From Pseudomonadota bacterium (GTDB lineage: Bacteria; Pseudomonadota; Gammaproteobacteria; Burkholderiales; Thiobacillaceae): a DNA stretch of 64,000 bases. The notes beneath the pieces are model-generated. The model had not been told where the DNA came from and ran no database searches. It worked only from the letters and a program-made list of their open reading frames with translations. The stretch spans positions 124,001 to 188,000 of the forward strand of contig JAKBJA010000117.1 of NCBI GenBank assembly GCA_021836225.1. The letters run 5' to 3'. The translations under genes and the position numbers were made by a program. Every line of letters begins with the position of its first letter. Position 1 is the stretch's first letter. This document shows, piece by piece, positions 27,597 through 38,500 of the stretch.

Positions 27597-29555
27597 ATGG
27601 CTGTCACGACGAACAAAGCAAAAACCGAAGGCGTTACATGGCGTCGTTATAAGGACGGCGAGTCAGATGCTGACTTCCGTTCTGCCCAGGACAGGATTTT
27701 CCAGTCGAGCTGGACGCACAAGTGCCCGGAGTACATGCTCTCCACGCCGCCTTGCCAGGGTTCCTGCCCGGCCGGTGAAGACATCCGCGGCTACCTCAAC
27801 ATCGTGCGCGGCATCGAGAAGCCGCCCGCAGGCGTGACCTGGCAGGAATACGCATTCCGCCGCATCACCGAAGCCAACCCCTTCCCCGGCGTGATGGGCC
27901 GCGTCTGCCCCGCACCGTGCGAATCCGGCTGTAACCGGAATATGGTTGAGGATCATGTCGGCATCAATTCGGTCGAGCACTTCGTCGGCGACTGGGGTAT
28001 CGAAAACAACATGGCCTACACGTCGACCGCTGCCGAGACCGGCAAGAAGGTTGCCGTGATCGGCGCCGGCCCTGCCGGCCTGGCCGCTGCCTACCAGCTG
28101 CGCCTGCGCGGCCATGGCGTGACCATTTTCGACGAGCACGAAGAACTCGGCGGCATGATGCGCTACGGCATTCCAGGCTTCCGCACCCCGCGTGAAATGC
28201 TCGACGCCGAAATCAAGCGCATCATCGACCTCGGCGTCGAAACCCGGCTGAAGACTCGTATCGGCTCCGACGTCAGCTTCGAGCAGATCGAAAAGGAATA
28301 TGACGCCATCTTTATGGCGATGGGTGCCCAGGCAGGCCGTCCGTTGCCGGTTCCCGGTGCTGAAGCCCCCAACTGCGTGACCGCCGTTGCGTTCCTGCGC
28401 GCCTTCAACGAAGGCCGCCTGCAGCACGTCGGCAACCGCGTGGTGGTCATCGGCGGTGGCGACACCTCGATCGACGTCGCGACCGTTGCCCGCCGTCTCG
28501 GCAACGTCACCAAGTCCGGCTCGCACGACGATCGCCCGGAAAACGTCATCGCCGGTCACATGGCCTCCGACGTTGCCTCGATCTCCGCCCGTGAAGGCGC
28601 CGAAGTGGTGCTGGTGTCGCGTGCCACCATCGACAAGATGGCTGCCAACAAGCACGAAGTCGAGCATGCCCAGCAGGAAGGCATCGAGATCATCGGCGGC
28701 GTGACCCCGGTTGCAGTGGTCGTCGACGCGAATGGCCGTGCCACCGCCCTGCGCGTGGCCGACTTCGTGATGGAAGGCAAGGAAACCAAGATCGTCGACG
28801 GCACCGAGCGTGATCTGCCGGCCGACCTGATCGTGTCCGCGATCGGCCAGGGCGTTGATTTCACCGGCCTGGAGCAGTTCAACAACAACAACGGCCTGAT
28901 GAAGGCTGACAAGAACTATCGCTTCCCCGGCAAAGAGCACATCTTCGTCGGCGGCGACGTGCTGCGTCCGCACCTGCTGACCACCGCGATCGGCCACGCC
29001 TCGATCGCGGTCGACGGCATCGATGCCTTCCTCGCCGGCAAGGAACTGGACAAGCGCCCGAAGGTCGACGTTCACCACTTCGACGAAATCCGCAAGTGGC
29101 TCGAATCCGGCCACGAGTACAGCGAAGTCAAGGGCCAGATCTGGGGCACCTCGGAGCGCAAGGACATCCTGCACAACTTCGAAGACCGTTCGCAGCGCCA
29201 CGTCATCCCGCACAACGAGCTGTTCCTCGGCCACTTCCCCAATGTGGCACGCCACATCCGTGAAGTGACCGTGCTCGACAAGGAGGGCGCGCTGGGCAAC
29301 TTCGAAGAGCGTCTGCATGCGCTGTCCGACAAGGCCGTCGTCGACGAGGCCAAGCGCTGCATGTCCTGCGGCCAGTGCTTCGAATGCGACAACTGTGTGG
29401 TGTACTGCCCGCAGACCGCCGTGTTCAAGGTGAAGAAGAAGGACAACCCTACCGTGGGCCGTTACGTCGACACTGACTACGGCAAGTGCATCGGCTGCCA
29501 CATCTGTGCCGACGTCTGCCCGACCGGCTACATCGTCATGGGTATGGGTGACTAA
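27597..29555 (+). CDS. dsrL: DsrL, iron-sulfur flavoprotein NAD(P)H oxidoreductase
   Basis: The 652-residue protein resembles the glutamate synthase small subunit. It has N-terminal cysteines (PPCQGSCPAGEDI and CPAPCESGCNRN), an FAD site (VIGAGPAGLAAAYQL), an NAD(P)H site (VVIGGGDTSIDVA) and a C-terminal ferredoxin region (CMSCGQCFECDNC and CIGCHICADVCPTGY). DsrL is essential in the oxidative pathway as electron acceptor of DsrAB and donor to NAD+. Start ATG 27597 follows TTAGGAG. Confidence 0.97.
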   Translation: MAVTTNKAKTEGVTWRRYKDGESDADFRSAQDRIFQSSWTHKCPEYMLSTPPCQGSCPAGEDIRGYLNIVRGIEKPPAGVTWQEYAFRRITEANPFPGVMGRVCPAPCESGCNRNMVEDHVGINSVEHFVGDWGIENNMAYTSTAAETGKKVAVIGAGPAGLAAAYQLRLRGHGVTIFDEHEELGGMMRYGIPGFRTPREMLDAEIKRIIDLGVETRLKTRIGSDVSFEQIEKEYDAIFMAMGAQAGRPLPVPGAEAPNCVTAVAFLRAFNEGRLQHVGNRVVVIGGGDTSIDVATVARRLGNVTKSGSHDDRPENVIAGHMASDVASISAREGAEVVLVSRATIDKMAANKHEVEHAQQEGIEIIGGVTPVAVVVDANGRATALRVADFVMEGKETKIVDGTERDLPADLIVSAIGQGVDFTGLEQFNNNNGLMKADKNYRFPGKEHIFVGGDVLRPHLLTTAIGHASIAVDGIDAFLAGKELDKRPKVDVHHFDEIRKWLESGHEYSEVKGQIWGTSERKDILHNFEDRSQRHVIPHNELFLGHFPNVARHIREVTVLDKEGALGNFEERLHALSDKAVVDEAKRCMSCGQCFECDNCVVYCPQTAVFKVKKKDNPTVGRYVDTDYGKCIGCHICADVCPTGYIVMGMGD

Positions 29556-29557
29556 GC

Positions 29558-30055
29558 GTGGCAGGCAAGATAAAACGCCTCCTGGCTCTGGGTGCGGTCG
29601 TGCTGACGACTGCAGCCCTGGCCTGGGCCGGGTCGGAAGACCAGCCCAAGGCCGGGGGGGCGCCCAAGCCCGTGATCACCAAGGCCGCCAAGGGCGAGCA
29701 TTGTGTCGAACCCAACGACTTCATGCGGCGCAATCACATGAAGGTGTTGTTGCATCATCGTGACGAGACCGTGCTGGAAGGTATCCGCACCAAGAAGTAC
29801 AGCCTCAAGGAATGCATCAACTGCCACGCCAGCGAAAAGACCGGCAGCGTTGCGGCCTCCAAGGATGATTTCTGCGTGAGCTGTCACAGCTATGCAGCGG
29901 TGAAAATCGACTGTTTCGACTGTCATTCCACCAAGCCGCAGGGCTCGATGGCGATGCATCCGCTGAATGCTGAAACGGCGCACTACGCGCACAAGCTTGC
30001 TGCCCAAGCCAACAGCAAGGTCAGCGCAGAAGAGATGGCCGGGGTTGCCCAATGA
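29558..30055 (+). CDS. dsrJ: DsrJ, periplasmic triheme cytochrome c
   Basis: The 165-residue protein has an N-terminal signal or anchor (about residues 5-24) and exactly three CXXCH motifs: CINCH, CVSCH and CFDCH. DsrJ is the periplasmic subunit of DsrMKJOP; one of its hemes has unusual His/Cys ligation, and Cys in EHCVEPNDF is a candidate ligand. The start is GTG 29558, 2 bp after the dsrL stop. It overlaps dsrO by 4 bases. Confidence 0.95.
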   Translation: MAGKIKRLLALGAVVLTTAALAWAGSEDQPKAGGAPKPVITKAAKGEHCVEPNDFMRRNHMKVLLHHRDETVLEGIRTKKYSLKECINCHASEKTGSVAASKDDFCVSCHSYAAVKIDCFDCHSTKPQGSMAMHPLNAETAHYAHKLAAQANSKVSAEEMAGVAQ

Positions 30056-30828
30056 GCGATATGAAATCGATGTCCGACAATACGCCCAACTCGCCTGAGC
30101 GGCGCCGTTTTATCAATGCAGCAACCGTGGCGGCAGGGGTGACCCTGGTTCCTGGCGTGATGCTGATTGAAGTGGCGCATGGCCGTCCGGAAGATCAGGC
30201 GGCCAGCAGTGCCGTGCGCTGGGGCATGCTGGTTGATGCGACCAAGTGTGCCAGCGGTTGCGATGAATGTGTGTCTGCGTGCAGCACCGAAAACGGCTGG
30301 ACGCCGGTAGCGGAAAGCCAGCACAAGAAGCAGGCGCCGCAATGGATCCGCAAGCTGGAATTGCAGGACCCGCTGACGCAGATGGAAACCAATCTGCCGA
30401 TGATGTGCCAGCACTGTGCCGAGCCGCCATGCGTGGACGTGTGCCCGACCGGGGCCTCGTTCAAGCGAGCCGACGGCATCGTGCTGGTCAACCGCCATAC
30501 CTGTATCGGCTGCCGCTACTGCATGATGGCGTGCCCCTACAAGGCGCGCTCGCTGGTGCATGAGCCGCTGAACGATACCCAGAAGCCGGATGTGCCGCGT
30601 GGCATCGGCTGCGTTGAAGCCTGTACCTTCTGCGTGCAGAAAGTCGATCGCGGCGACGGCACGACGGCCTGTGTCGAAGCGTGTACGGCCTCGGGTCACA
30701 ACGCCCTGGTGTTCGGCGACATGAACGACCCCGAAAGCGAGATTTCCAAGCGCCTGCGCGAACTGCCGACCAAGCAGGTACGGGCCGACCTCAATCTCAA
30801 CCTCGGCGTTCGCTATCACGGAATCTAA
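30052..30828 (+). CDS. dsrO: DsrO, periplasmic ferredoxin-like iron-sulfur subunit
   Basis: The 258-residue protein has a Tat signal (ERRRFINAATVAAGVTLVPG) and four cysteine groups of the DmsB/NrfC type: CASGCDECVSAC, CQHCAEPPCVDVCP, CIGCRYCMMACP and CTFCVQKVDRGDGTTACVEAC in two parts. It links DsrJ to the membrane subunit DsrP. It starts at ATG 30052 in the end of dsrJ. Confidence 0.95.
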   Translation: MSDMKSMSDNTPNSPERRRFINAATVAAGVTLVPGVMLIEVAHGRPEDQAASSAVRWGMLVDATKCASGCDECVSACSTENGWTPVAESQHKKQAPQWIRKLELQDPLTQMETNLPMMCQHCAEPPCVDVCPTGASFKRADGIVLVNRHTCIGCRYCMMACPYKARSLVHEPLNDTQKPDVPRGIGCVEACTFCVQKVDRGDGTTACVEACTASGHNALVFGDMNDPESEISKRLRELPTKQVRADLNLNLGVRYHGI

Positions 30829-30834
30829 AACAAC

Positions 30835-32037
30835 ATGGCAAGCATTACTTTCCGCGAAGTAGAAGGCAGCAGCCTGAAGTACTGGATGCTGTTCGGGGGC
30901 ATCGGCCTCTTCGTGCTGTTCGGCTTTCTGTCCTATCTGTACATGCATCACCACGGCCACGTCGTGACTGGCATGGACAACCAGATCGTCTGGGGCCTGC
31001 CGCACGTGTTTGCGGTGTTCCTGATCGTGGCCGCCTCGGGTGCGCTGAACGTTGCCTCGATTGCATCGGTGTTCAACAAACCAATGTACAAGCCGCTGGC
31101 GCCGCTGTCGGCCATTCTGTCCCTGGCGTTGATGCTGGGCGGCCTGCTGGTGCTGGTGCTCGACCTCGGCCGCTCAGATCGCCTGATCGTGGCGATGACC
31201 CACTTCAATTTCAAGTCGATGTTCACCTGGAACGTATTCCTGTATTCCGGGTTCTTCGCGCTGGTGGGGATCTACCTGTGGACCATGCTGGATCGCAACG
31301 TCAAGGCCTACTCCAAGGCCGCGGGCACGGCGGCATTCATCTGGCGCCTGACGCTGACCACCGGTACCGGTTCGCTGTTCGGCTTTCTCATTGCACGTGA
31401 ACTGTATGGCACTTCGATGCTGGCGCCGATGTTCATCATCATGTCGTTCGCCTACGGTCTGGCCATCTACCTGATGGTGTTGGCCGCAGCCTATGCCTGG
31501 ACCGGTCGCACGCTCGGCGACGCGGTGATGATGCGCCTGAAGACCCTGCTGGCCGTGTTCGTCGCTGCGGCGCTCTACTTCGTCGTGGTGTATCACCTGA
31601 CCAACCTGTATTTCACCAAGATGCACAGCGTTGAGGCCTTCATCCTGCGCGATGGCGGCATACTTACCACGCTGTTCTGGGTTGGCCAGATCGTCATCGG
31701 CTGCGTGGTTCCGCTGGTGATCCTGCTGACCGGCCTGGGCAGGCAGCGTGCATGGATCATGATTGCCTCCGCGCTCATCGTCCTTGGCGGCATTGCGCAG
31801 ATGTATGTCACCATCATCGGGGCGCAGGCCTATCCGCTGGACATGTTCCCGGGGATGACCGTAAAGAGCAGCTTCTATGACGGCGTGGTGCATGGCTACA
31901 CGCCCAGCATGCCCGAGCTCTTCCTGGGCCTGGGCGGCGTGGCGATCGCGTTGCTGGTCACCACCTTTGCGGTCAAGGTGCTGCGTTTGCTGCCGGCAAG
32001 CCTGGACGACGCCACCGTCGCCAAACTGGAACATTGA
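30835..32037 (+). CDS. dsrP: DsrP, NrfD-like quinone-reactive membrane subunit
   Basis: The 400-residue protein is very hydrophobic, with about ten transmembrane helices, and belongs to the NrfD/PsrC family, which exchanges electrons with quinones. Conserved segments include GLPHVFAVFLIVAASGALN and the helix with SFAYGLAIYLMVLAAAYAW. It follows dsrO by 6 bp and overlaps dsrN. Confidence 0.95.
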   Translation: MASITFREVEGSSLKYWMLFGGIGLFVLFGFLSYLYMHHHGHVVTGMDNQIVWGLPHVFAVFLIVAASGALNVASIASVFNKPMYKPLAPLSAILSLALMLGGLLVLVLDLGRSDRLIVAMTHFNFKSMFTWNVFLYSGFFALVGIYLWTMLDRNVKAYSKAAGTAAFIWRLTLTTGTGSLFGFLIARELYGTSMLAPMFIIMSFAYGLAIYLMVLAAAYAWTGRTLGDAVMMRLKTLLAVFVAAALYFVVVYHLTNLYFTKMHSVEAFILRDGGILTTLFWVGQIVIGCVVPLVILLTGLGRQRAWIMIASALIVLGGIAQMYVTIIGAQAYPLDMFPGMTVKSSFYDGVVHGYTPSMPELFLGLGGVAIALLVTTFAVKVLRLLPASLDDATVAKLEH

Positions 32038-33500
32038 TGCATGAACCTGCCGGGCGGATGCCTGGCGGGGGAGTGTCCGGCATGAACCAGCAAGCCACTT
32101 CGACCGAAGCTTTCAAGCGCGGGGCTCCTATGCCCCGCGTCTTCATTTCTGCCGCGCACAAATCGTCCGGTAAAACCACGCTTACGCTCGGTCTGTGTGC
32201 CGCCCTGCATGCGCGCGGCCATGCGGTCCAGCCGTTCAAGAAAGGTCCCGATTACATCGATCCGCTGTGGCTGGGGATGGCGGCGCAGCGCCCCTGCTAC
32301 AACCTCGATTTCCACATGATGCAGCGCGGCGAAATCGAGCACCAGTTCGCCCGCGCTGCGGCCGGTGCGCGCATCAGCCTGATCGAGGGCAACAAGGGCT
32401 TATACGATGGCCTCGATCTCGACGGCAGCAACAGCAATGCGGCGCTGGCCAAGCTGCTTGACGCGCCGGTGGTCCTGGTGATCGACGCACGCGGCATGAC
32501 CCGCGGGGTTGCGCCCCTGATCCTGGGCTATCAGGCGTTCGACCCGGATATCCGCATAGCCGGCGTCATCCTCAACAATCTCGGCGGCAGTCGCCACGAA
32601 TCCAAGCTGCGCGCGGTGATCGAGCACTACACCGACGTCGAGGTGATTGGCGCAGTCCAGCACGACGCCAGCATGCAGATCGCAGAACGTCACCTCGGCC
32701 TGGTGCCGGCCAATGAGCAGGATGCCGCGCGTACACGGATCCGGCATGTGGGCGAGCGCGTGGCCGCGCAGGTTGACCTGGATCGCCTGCTGGCGATTGG
32801 CGACAGTGCGCCGGCCTTCGAAATTCCGCAATCGATTGAAGCGGTGGCGGCCGCTGAACGGGTGCGCATCGGCATTGCGCACGATCAGGCCTTCGGTTTT
32901 TATTACAGCGAGGATCTCGACAGTCTGCATGCTGCCAACGTGGAACTGGTCGACATCGACACCCTGCAGGATCAGACCTTGCCCGAGGTGGACGGCCTCA
33001 TCATCGGCGGCGGCTTCCCTGAAATGTTCATGTCGGAACTCGAAGCCAACGCGCCCCTGCGCACCCAGATTCGTGGCGCCATCGAGGCGGGGCTGCCCAC
33101 CTATGCCGAATGCGGCGGGCTGATGTACCTGTCGAAGAGTCTCAGTTGGCAGGGCCAGACGCGGCAGATGGTCGGCGTGGTACCGGGCGACACCGTCATG
33201 CACGAGCGCCCGGTCGGACGCGGCTATGCACGCCTGCAGCCGACCGGGAACGACCGCTGGCAGGAGGCCGAAAGCATCCCGGCGCACGAATTTCATTATT
33301 CCAGCTTGGAAAACCTGCCGGCCGACTCCATATACGCATATCAGGTGACGCGCGGCCATGGCATCGATGGCGAACATGACGGCTATCAGCAACACAATCT
33401 GCTGGCCGGCTACGTGCACCGCCGCGGCAGCGGCGAGCAGGGCTGGATCGCGCCCTTTTTGAACCAGGTACGCGCGCACAAGGCGCGTGCCGCAGCTTAA
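32037..33500 (+). CDS. dsrN: DsrN, cobyrinate a,c-diamide synthase-like siroheme amidase
   Basis: The 487-residue protein resembles CbiA/CobB. The P-loop region is FISAAHKSSGKTTLTLGLCAAL, and the glutaminase part contains GLPTYAECGGLMYLSKSL. DsrN is proposed to amidate siroheme for DsrAB. ATG 32037 overlaps the dsrP stop (TGATG); the family alignment begins only at MPRVFISAAH (32130), so the first ~31 residues may be untranslated or an extension, and ATG 32082 with a GGGGGAG sequence is an alternative. Confidence 0.9.
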   Translation: MHEPAGRMPGGGVSGMNQQATSTEAFKRGAPMPRVFISAAHKSSGKTTLTLGLCAALHARGHAVQPFKKGPDYIDPLWLGMAAQRPCYNLDFHMMQRGEIEHQFARAAAGARISLIEGNKGLYDGLDLDGSNSNAALAKLLDAPVVLVIDARGMTRGVAPLILGYQAFDPDIRIAGVILNNLGGSRHESKLRAVIEHYTDVEVIGAVQHDASMQIAERHLGLVPANEQDAARTRIRHVGERVAAQVDLDRLLAIGDSAPAFEIPQSIEAVAAAERVRIGIAHDQAFGFYYSEDLDSLHAANVELVDIDTLQDQTLPEVDGLIIGGGFPEMFMSELEANAPLRTQIRGAIEAGLPTYAECGGLMYLSKSLSWQGQTRQMVGVVPGDTVMHERPVGRGYARLQPTGNDRWQEAESIPAHEFHYSSLENLPADSIYAYQVTRGHGIDGEHDGYQQHNLLAGYVHRRGSGEQGWIAPFLNQVRAHKARAAA

Positions 33501-33517
33501 TTACCGAAGGACACACG

Positions 33518-33853
33518 ATGATCAAGATCACCGACGCCGCCGCCGCGCAGATTCGCGCCGCCAACAACAACCCTGATGTGTTCGAGATGATCCTGCGGGT
33601 GGCCGCCTACCAGGAAGACGACGGCAGCGTGAACTACGGCATGGGCTTCGACACCGAACGCGAGGCCGACGAGCACCTCGTCATCAACGGCATCGAAATC
33701 CTGATCGCCGCATCGAGCACCCCCTATCTGCAGGGCGTGACGCTCGATTTCGTCGAAATGAATCCGGGCGACATGCGCTTCATTTTCATCCCGCCCTATT
33801 CAGCAGAAGACGGGCCCGCCGAGTCGGGCGACGACGCTGCAGCCGCCGAGTAA
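33518..33853 (+). CDS. dsrR: DsrR, cysteine-free A-type scaffold-like protein
   Basis: The 111-residue protein has the IscA-like fold (MIKITDAAAAQIRAANNN, TLDFVEMNPGDMRFIFIPP) but none of the three cysteines that bind Fe-S clusters. This is characteristic of DsrR, reported to act after transcription on dsr expression in Allochromatium. It lies between dsrN and cysG. Confidence 0.92.
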   Translation: MIKITDAAAAQIRAANNNPDVFEMILRVAAYQEDDGSVNYGMGFDTEREADEHLVINGIEILIAASSTPYLQGVTLDFVEMNPGDMRFIFIPPYSAEDGPAESGDDAAAAE

Positions 33854-33858
33854 ATCTC

Positions 33859-35298
33859 ATGAATTACCTGCCCATTTTCCTCGATCTGCGCGACCGCCAC
33901 TGCCTGGTGGTGGGCGGCTCCGAAACCGCCGCGCGCAAGGCCGAACTGCTGCTGCGCGCCGGTGCGCGCGTCGATGTCGCCGCGCCTGACCTGCACGAAG
34001 GCTTCGAACGCCTGCCGCACGCCGACCGCGTGACGCGGGTGGCGGATGCCTTCACCCCCGAACTGCTCGACGGCAAGGACGCGGTGATCGTGGTCGAGGA
34101 CGATGCGGTGGCCGCCAAGGTCGTGGCGGATGCCGCCCGCGCGCGCCACATTCCGGTGAACGTGGCCGACAAGCCGGCGCTGTGCAGCTTCATCCTGCCG
34201 TCGATCATCGACCGCTCGCCGATCATGGTGGCGGTGTCCAGCGGCGGCGAATCGCCGGTGCTGGCACGCATGCTGCGCGCACGGCTGGAAACCCTGGTTC
34301 CCGCGGCCTACGGCCGCCTGAGCACGCTCGCTTCGCGCTACAAGGACCGCGTGCGCACGGCGATCAAGCCGGAACAGCGCCGCGCCTTCTGGGAAAAGGT
34401 GTTCCTCTCGCCGGTTGCCGAGATGGTGTTTTCCGGCCGTGACGCCGAAGCCGAGGTGCAGCTCGACGCCATGATCAAGGACGGAGCCGCCCACGACATC
34501 AGCCGCGGCGAGGTCTATCTGGTCGGCGCCGGCCCGGGCAATCCTGATCTGCTCACCTTCCGCGCGCTGCGGCTGATGCAGCAGGCCGACGTCATCGTCT
34601 ACGATCGCCTCGTCTCGCAGCCCATCCTCGACATGTGCCGGCGCGACGCCGAGCGCATCTACGTCGGCAAGGAGCGCGACGACCACGCGGTGCCGCAGGA
34701 AGAAATCAACCTGATGCTGGTGCGCCTGGCCAAGGAAGGCAAGCGGACGCTGCGCCTGAAAGGCGGCGACCCCTTCATCTTCGGCCGCGGCGGCGAGGAA
34801 ATCGAAACCCTGGTCGAGCACGGCGTGCCGTTCCAGGTGGTGCCGGGCATCACTGCCGCCGCTGGCGTGGCGTCCTACGCGGGCATCCCGCTCACCCACC
34901 GCGATTATGCGCAGTCGGTCGCCTTCGTCACCGGGCACCTGAAGGAAAACACCTTCAACATGAACTGGGAGGGCATCGCGCGCAAAGACCAGACCATCGT
35001 CATCTACATGGGGCTGAAGGGCCTGCCGCTGCTGTGTGAGGCGCTGATCAAGCATGGACTGACTGCCGACACCCCGGCGGCCATCATCCAGCATGGCACC
35101 TTGCCGACCCAGCGCGTCATCACCGGCGACCTCACCACGCTGCCGGCGCTGGCCGAGCAGGCCGGACTCAAGGCGCCCACCCTCATCATCGTCGGCAATG
35201 TGGTCAAATTGCGCGAAAAGCTCGGCTGGTACCAGCCTGAACTGCATAGCGAGCAGGCTCACCGCACGCCGCTCGAGGCCGCGGATCACCTGCCCTGA
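33859..35298 (+). CDS. cysG: Siroheme synthase CysG (uroporphyrinogen methyltransferase/dehydrogenase/ferrochelatase)
   Basis: The 479-residue trifunctional enzyme makes siroheme, the cofactor of DsrAB. The N-terminal part (LPIFLDLRDRHCLVVGGSETAARKAELLL in pieces) is the precorrin-2 dehydrogenase/ferrochelatase, and the C-terminal part (VYLVGAGPGNPDLLTFRALRLM, VPGITAAAGVASYAGIPLTHRDY in pieces) is the SAM-dependent uroporphyrinogen III methyltransferase. Its position 5 bp after dsrR makes it the last gene of the dsr operon. Confidence 0.97.
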   Translation: MNYLPIFLDLRDRHCLVVGGSETAARKAELLLRAGARVDVAAPDLHEGFERLPHADRVTRVADAFTPELLDGKDAVIVVEDDAVAAKVVADAARARHIPVNVADKPALCSFILPSIIDRSPIMVAVSSGGESPVLARMLRARLETLVPAAYGRLSTLASRYKDRVRTAIKPEQRRAFWEKVFLSPVAEMVFSGRDAEAEVQLDAMIKDGAAHDISRGEVYLVGAGPGNPDLLTFRALRLMQQADVIVYDRLVSQPILDMCRRDAERIYVGKERDDHAVPQEEINLMLVRLAKEGKRTLRLKGGDPFIFGRGGEEIETLVEHGVPFQVVPGITAAAGVASYAGIPLTHRDYAQSVAFVTGHLKENTFNMNWEGIARKDQTIVIYMGLKGLPLLCEALIKHGLTADTPAAIIQHGTLPTQRVITGDLTTLPALAEQAGLKAPTLIIVGNVVKLREKLGWYQPELHSEQAHRTPLEAADHLP

Positions 35299-35515
35299 GT
35301 ACGCGTTGAAGGCACGCGTGCAAGGATTGTCCGTCGCGCGTGCATCCCGTTGTGCCTGGCCGATTCTGTTGTGATCGGGTTCATCCCTTCCCGCCACGAA
35401 CGACCCCGAGACGTCCAGCCTGACTGCGCTCCAGTGCGCAAGCCCCCTGTGGGGGGTGTGTCATTCGCGACTCAGGTCTAGAATTAAAGACGGATTTGTC
35501 CTGAAAGAACCCGTC

Positions 35516-38500
35516 ATGACCACCACGCTCCACCCGCAAGAGGTAGGCCGTGGTTCTAAAGACGCTGAAGCGTCAAGAACCACGCTCACCATCGATGGCA
35601 ACGAAGCGGTTGCCCGCATGGCCTACCTCGCCAACGAGGTGATCGCGATCTACCCCATCACGCCCGCGTCGAGCATGGGCGAATGGGCCGACGAGTGGGC
35701 CTCGCAGGGCAAGCCCAACCTGTGGGGGGCGGTACCGAAAATCATCGAGATGCAGTCGGAGGGTGGCGCGGCCGGCACACTGCACGGCGCACTCACCTCC
35801 GGCGCGCTGGCGACCAGCTTCACCGCCAGCCAGGGCCTGCTCCTGATGATCCCCAATCTCTACAAGATCGCCGGTGAGCTGACCCCCTTCGTGCTGCATG
35901 TGGCGGCACGGACGCTGGCGACGCATGCGCTGTCGATCTTCGGCGACCAGTCCGACGTCATGGCCTGCCGCGCCACCGGATGCGCCATGCTCGCCGCCAA
36001 CTCGCCGCAGGAAGCACAGGACTTTGCGGTGATTGCGCAGGCGGCGACGCTCGCCGGGCGCATTCCGGTAATCCATTTTTTCGATGGCTTCCGCACCTCG
36101 CACGAGGTGGCGAAGATCGCCGCCGTGGAGCAGGACACGTTGCGTGCCATGCTTGATCCTGGCCTGATCGCAGCACACCGCGCACGCGCACTGTCGCCGG
36201 AGCATCCCGTGCTGCGCGGCACCTCGCAGAACCCGGACGTATTCTTCCAGTCGCGGGAGCGCGCCAATCCTTTCTACGACGCGTTTCCGCAGATCGTGCA
36301 GGACGCCATGGACCATTTTGGCGAACTCACCGGCCGGCATTACACGCTGTTCGACTACGTCGGGGCAGCGGACGCCGAGCGTGTCATCGTGCTGATGGGT
36401 TCAGGCGCCGAGACTGTGCACGAGACGGTCGAGCATCTCAATGCCCGTGGCGAAAAAGTGGGCGTGCTGAAGGTGCGGTTGTACCGGCCATTCTCCAGCG
36501 TAGCCTTGCTGGCGGCCTTGCCTTCCGAGGTAAAGGTCATCGCCGTGCTTGATCGCTGCAAGGAGCCGGGTGCCGACGGCGAGCCGCTCTACAAGGACGT
36601 GGTGACTGCGCTGGCGCAGGCTGCGGCGGACGCGAAGCGCACAATGCCCCGGGTAATCGGCGGCCGCTACGGCCTCGCCAGCAAGGAATTCACCCCCGGC
36701 ATGGTGAAGGCGGTATTCGACGAACTGGAACACCCCGCGCCCAAACGCCAGTTCACGATCGGCATTCACGACGACCTTACCCTGCTGTCGCTACCGTGGG
36801 ACGAGGACTTTCGCACCGACGCGTCGCGGCAGCTGCAGCATGCCGTGTTCTGGGGGCTGGGCGCCGACGGCACGGTGTCGGCCAACAAGAACTCGATCAA
36901 GATCCTCGGCGAGGCCACCGACCTGCAGGCGCAGGGCTACTTTGTCTACGACTCGAAGAAGTCGGGCGCAGTGACCGTATCGCACCTGCGCTTCGGCCCC
37001 GCAGCGATCCATTCCACGTATCTGGTCGAGCCGGGCATGGCCGGTTTCGTCGCCTGCCACCAGCCGGTGTTCGTCGAGCGCTACGACCTGCTGGCGCATG
37101 CCGCACCCGACGGCGTTTTCCTGCTCAATACGCCGGCACTGCCAGGTCAGGTGTGGGGCACGCTGCCCGCGACCCTGCGTGCGCAGATTCGCGACAAGCG
37201 GCTACAACTGTGGGTGATCGACGCCTACGCCGTGGCCGCCGAAGCCGGCATGGGGCGGCGCATCAACACCATCATGCAGACCTGCTTCTTCGCCATTTCC
37301 GGCATCCTGCCGAAGGACGAGGCCGTTGCCGCGATCAAGCAGGCGGTCGACAAGACCTACGGCAAGAAGAGCACACGTCTGGTGGAGCTGAATTACCGCG
37401 CCATCGACATGACGCTGGCGCGGCTGCATCGCGTCGCGATTCCCGTCGAGCCGGACCATGCGGAATCGAAATCCATGCCTACCGTGACGACGCCCATCCC
37501 CGACTTCGTGCGCAACCTCACCCTGCCGATCTACCAGGGCCACGGCGACCGCCTGCCGGTGTCGCTATTGCCTGCCGACGGCACCTATCCGCTAGGTACC
37601 GCGCAATACGAAAAGCGCAACATCGCGCTGGAAATCCCGGTGTGGGAGGCCGATCTCTGCACCCAGTGCGGCAAGTGCGTATTCGTCTGCCCGCACAGCG
37701 CGATCCGCGCGCGCGCCTTCCGCGCCGAAGACGCAGTTAGTGCCCCACCCACCTTCAAGCACGTGCCAGCAAAGAGCAAGGAGTTCCCCGCCGGCACCCA
37801 TGTCAGCTACCAGGTGGCGCCGGAGGACTGCACCGGTTGCGGCGACTGCGTCGAAGCCTGCCCGATCCACGACAAGTCCAACGTCAGCCGGCGCGCGGTG
37901 AACATGGCGCCGGTTGAGCCATTGCGCGATCCCGAGCGCGACAACCTCGCCTTCTTCCTGCGTTTGCCCGAGTTCGACCGCGGTGCGCTCAAACACGGCA
38001 CCCTCCCGGGCGCCATGCTGCTCGACCCGCTGTTCGAGTTTTCCGGCGCCTGCGCCGGCTGTGGCGAGACGCCCTACATCCGGCTCGCGACGCAACTCTT
38101 CGGTGATCGCATGCTGGTCGCCAACGCCACCGGCTGCTCGTCGATCTATGGCGGCAATCTGCCGAGCACGCCCTACACGGTGAACGGCGCCGGGCGTGGC
38201 CCGGCGTGGAGCAACTCGCTGTTCGAGGACAACGCCGAATTCGGCCTCGGCATGCGCCTCGCCGCCGACCAGCTGATGGCGTACGCGCAGCAGCTGGTGA
38301 AGGAAATGGCCATGGAAATCGGCGGCGACCTCGCCGACGCGCTGGTCGGTGCCGCGCAGCGCGAGGAAGCCGGCATCGTCGAACAGCGCGGCCGTGTCGC
38401 ACTGCTGCTCGACAAGTTGTCAGTCTCGACTCACCCCCGCGCGAAGGAACTCGCCAGCGTCGCCGAATGGCTGATACGCCGTTCGGTGTGGATCATCGGC

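Noticed and set aside
27663..29501. A 612-codon open frame antisense to dsrL, and similar long antisense frames over glnA, dsrA, ntrC, cysG and the PBP gene
   Set aside because: They mirror the codon structure of real high-GC genes, lack ribosome-binding sites and show no domain sequence.
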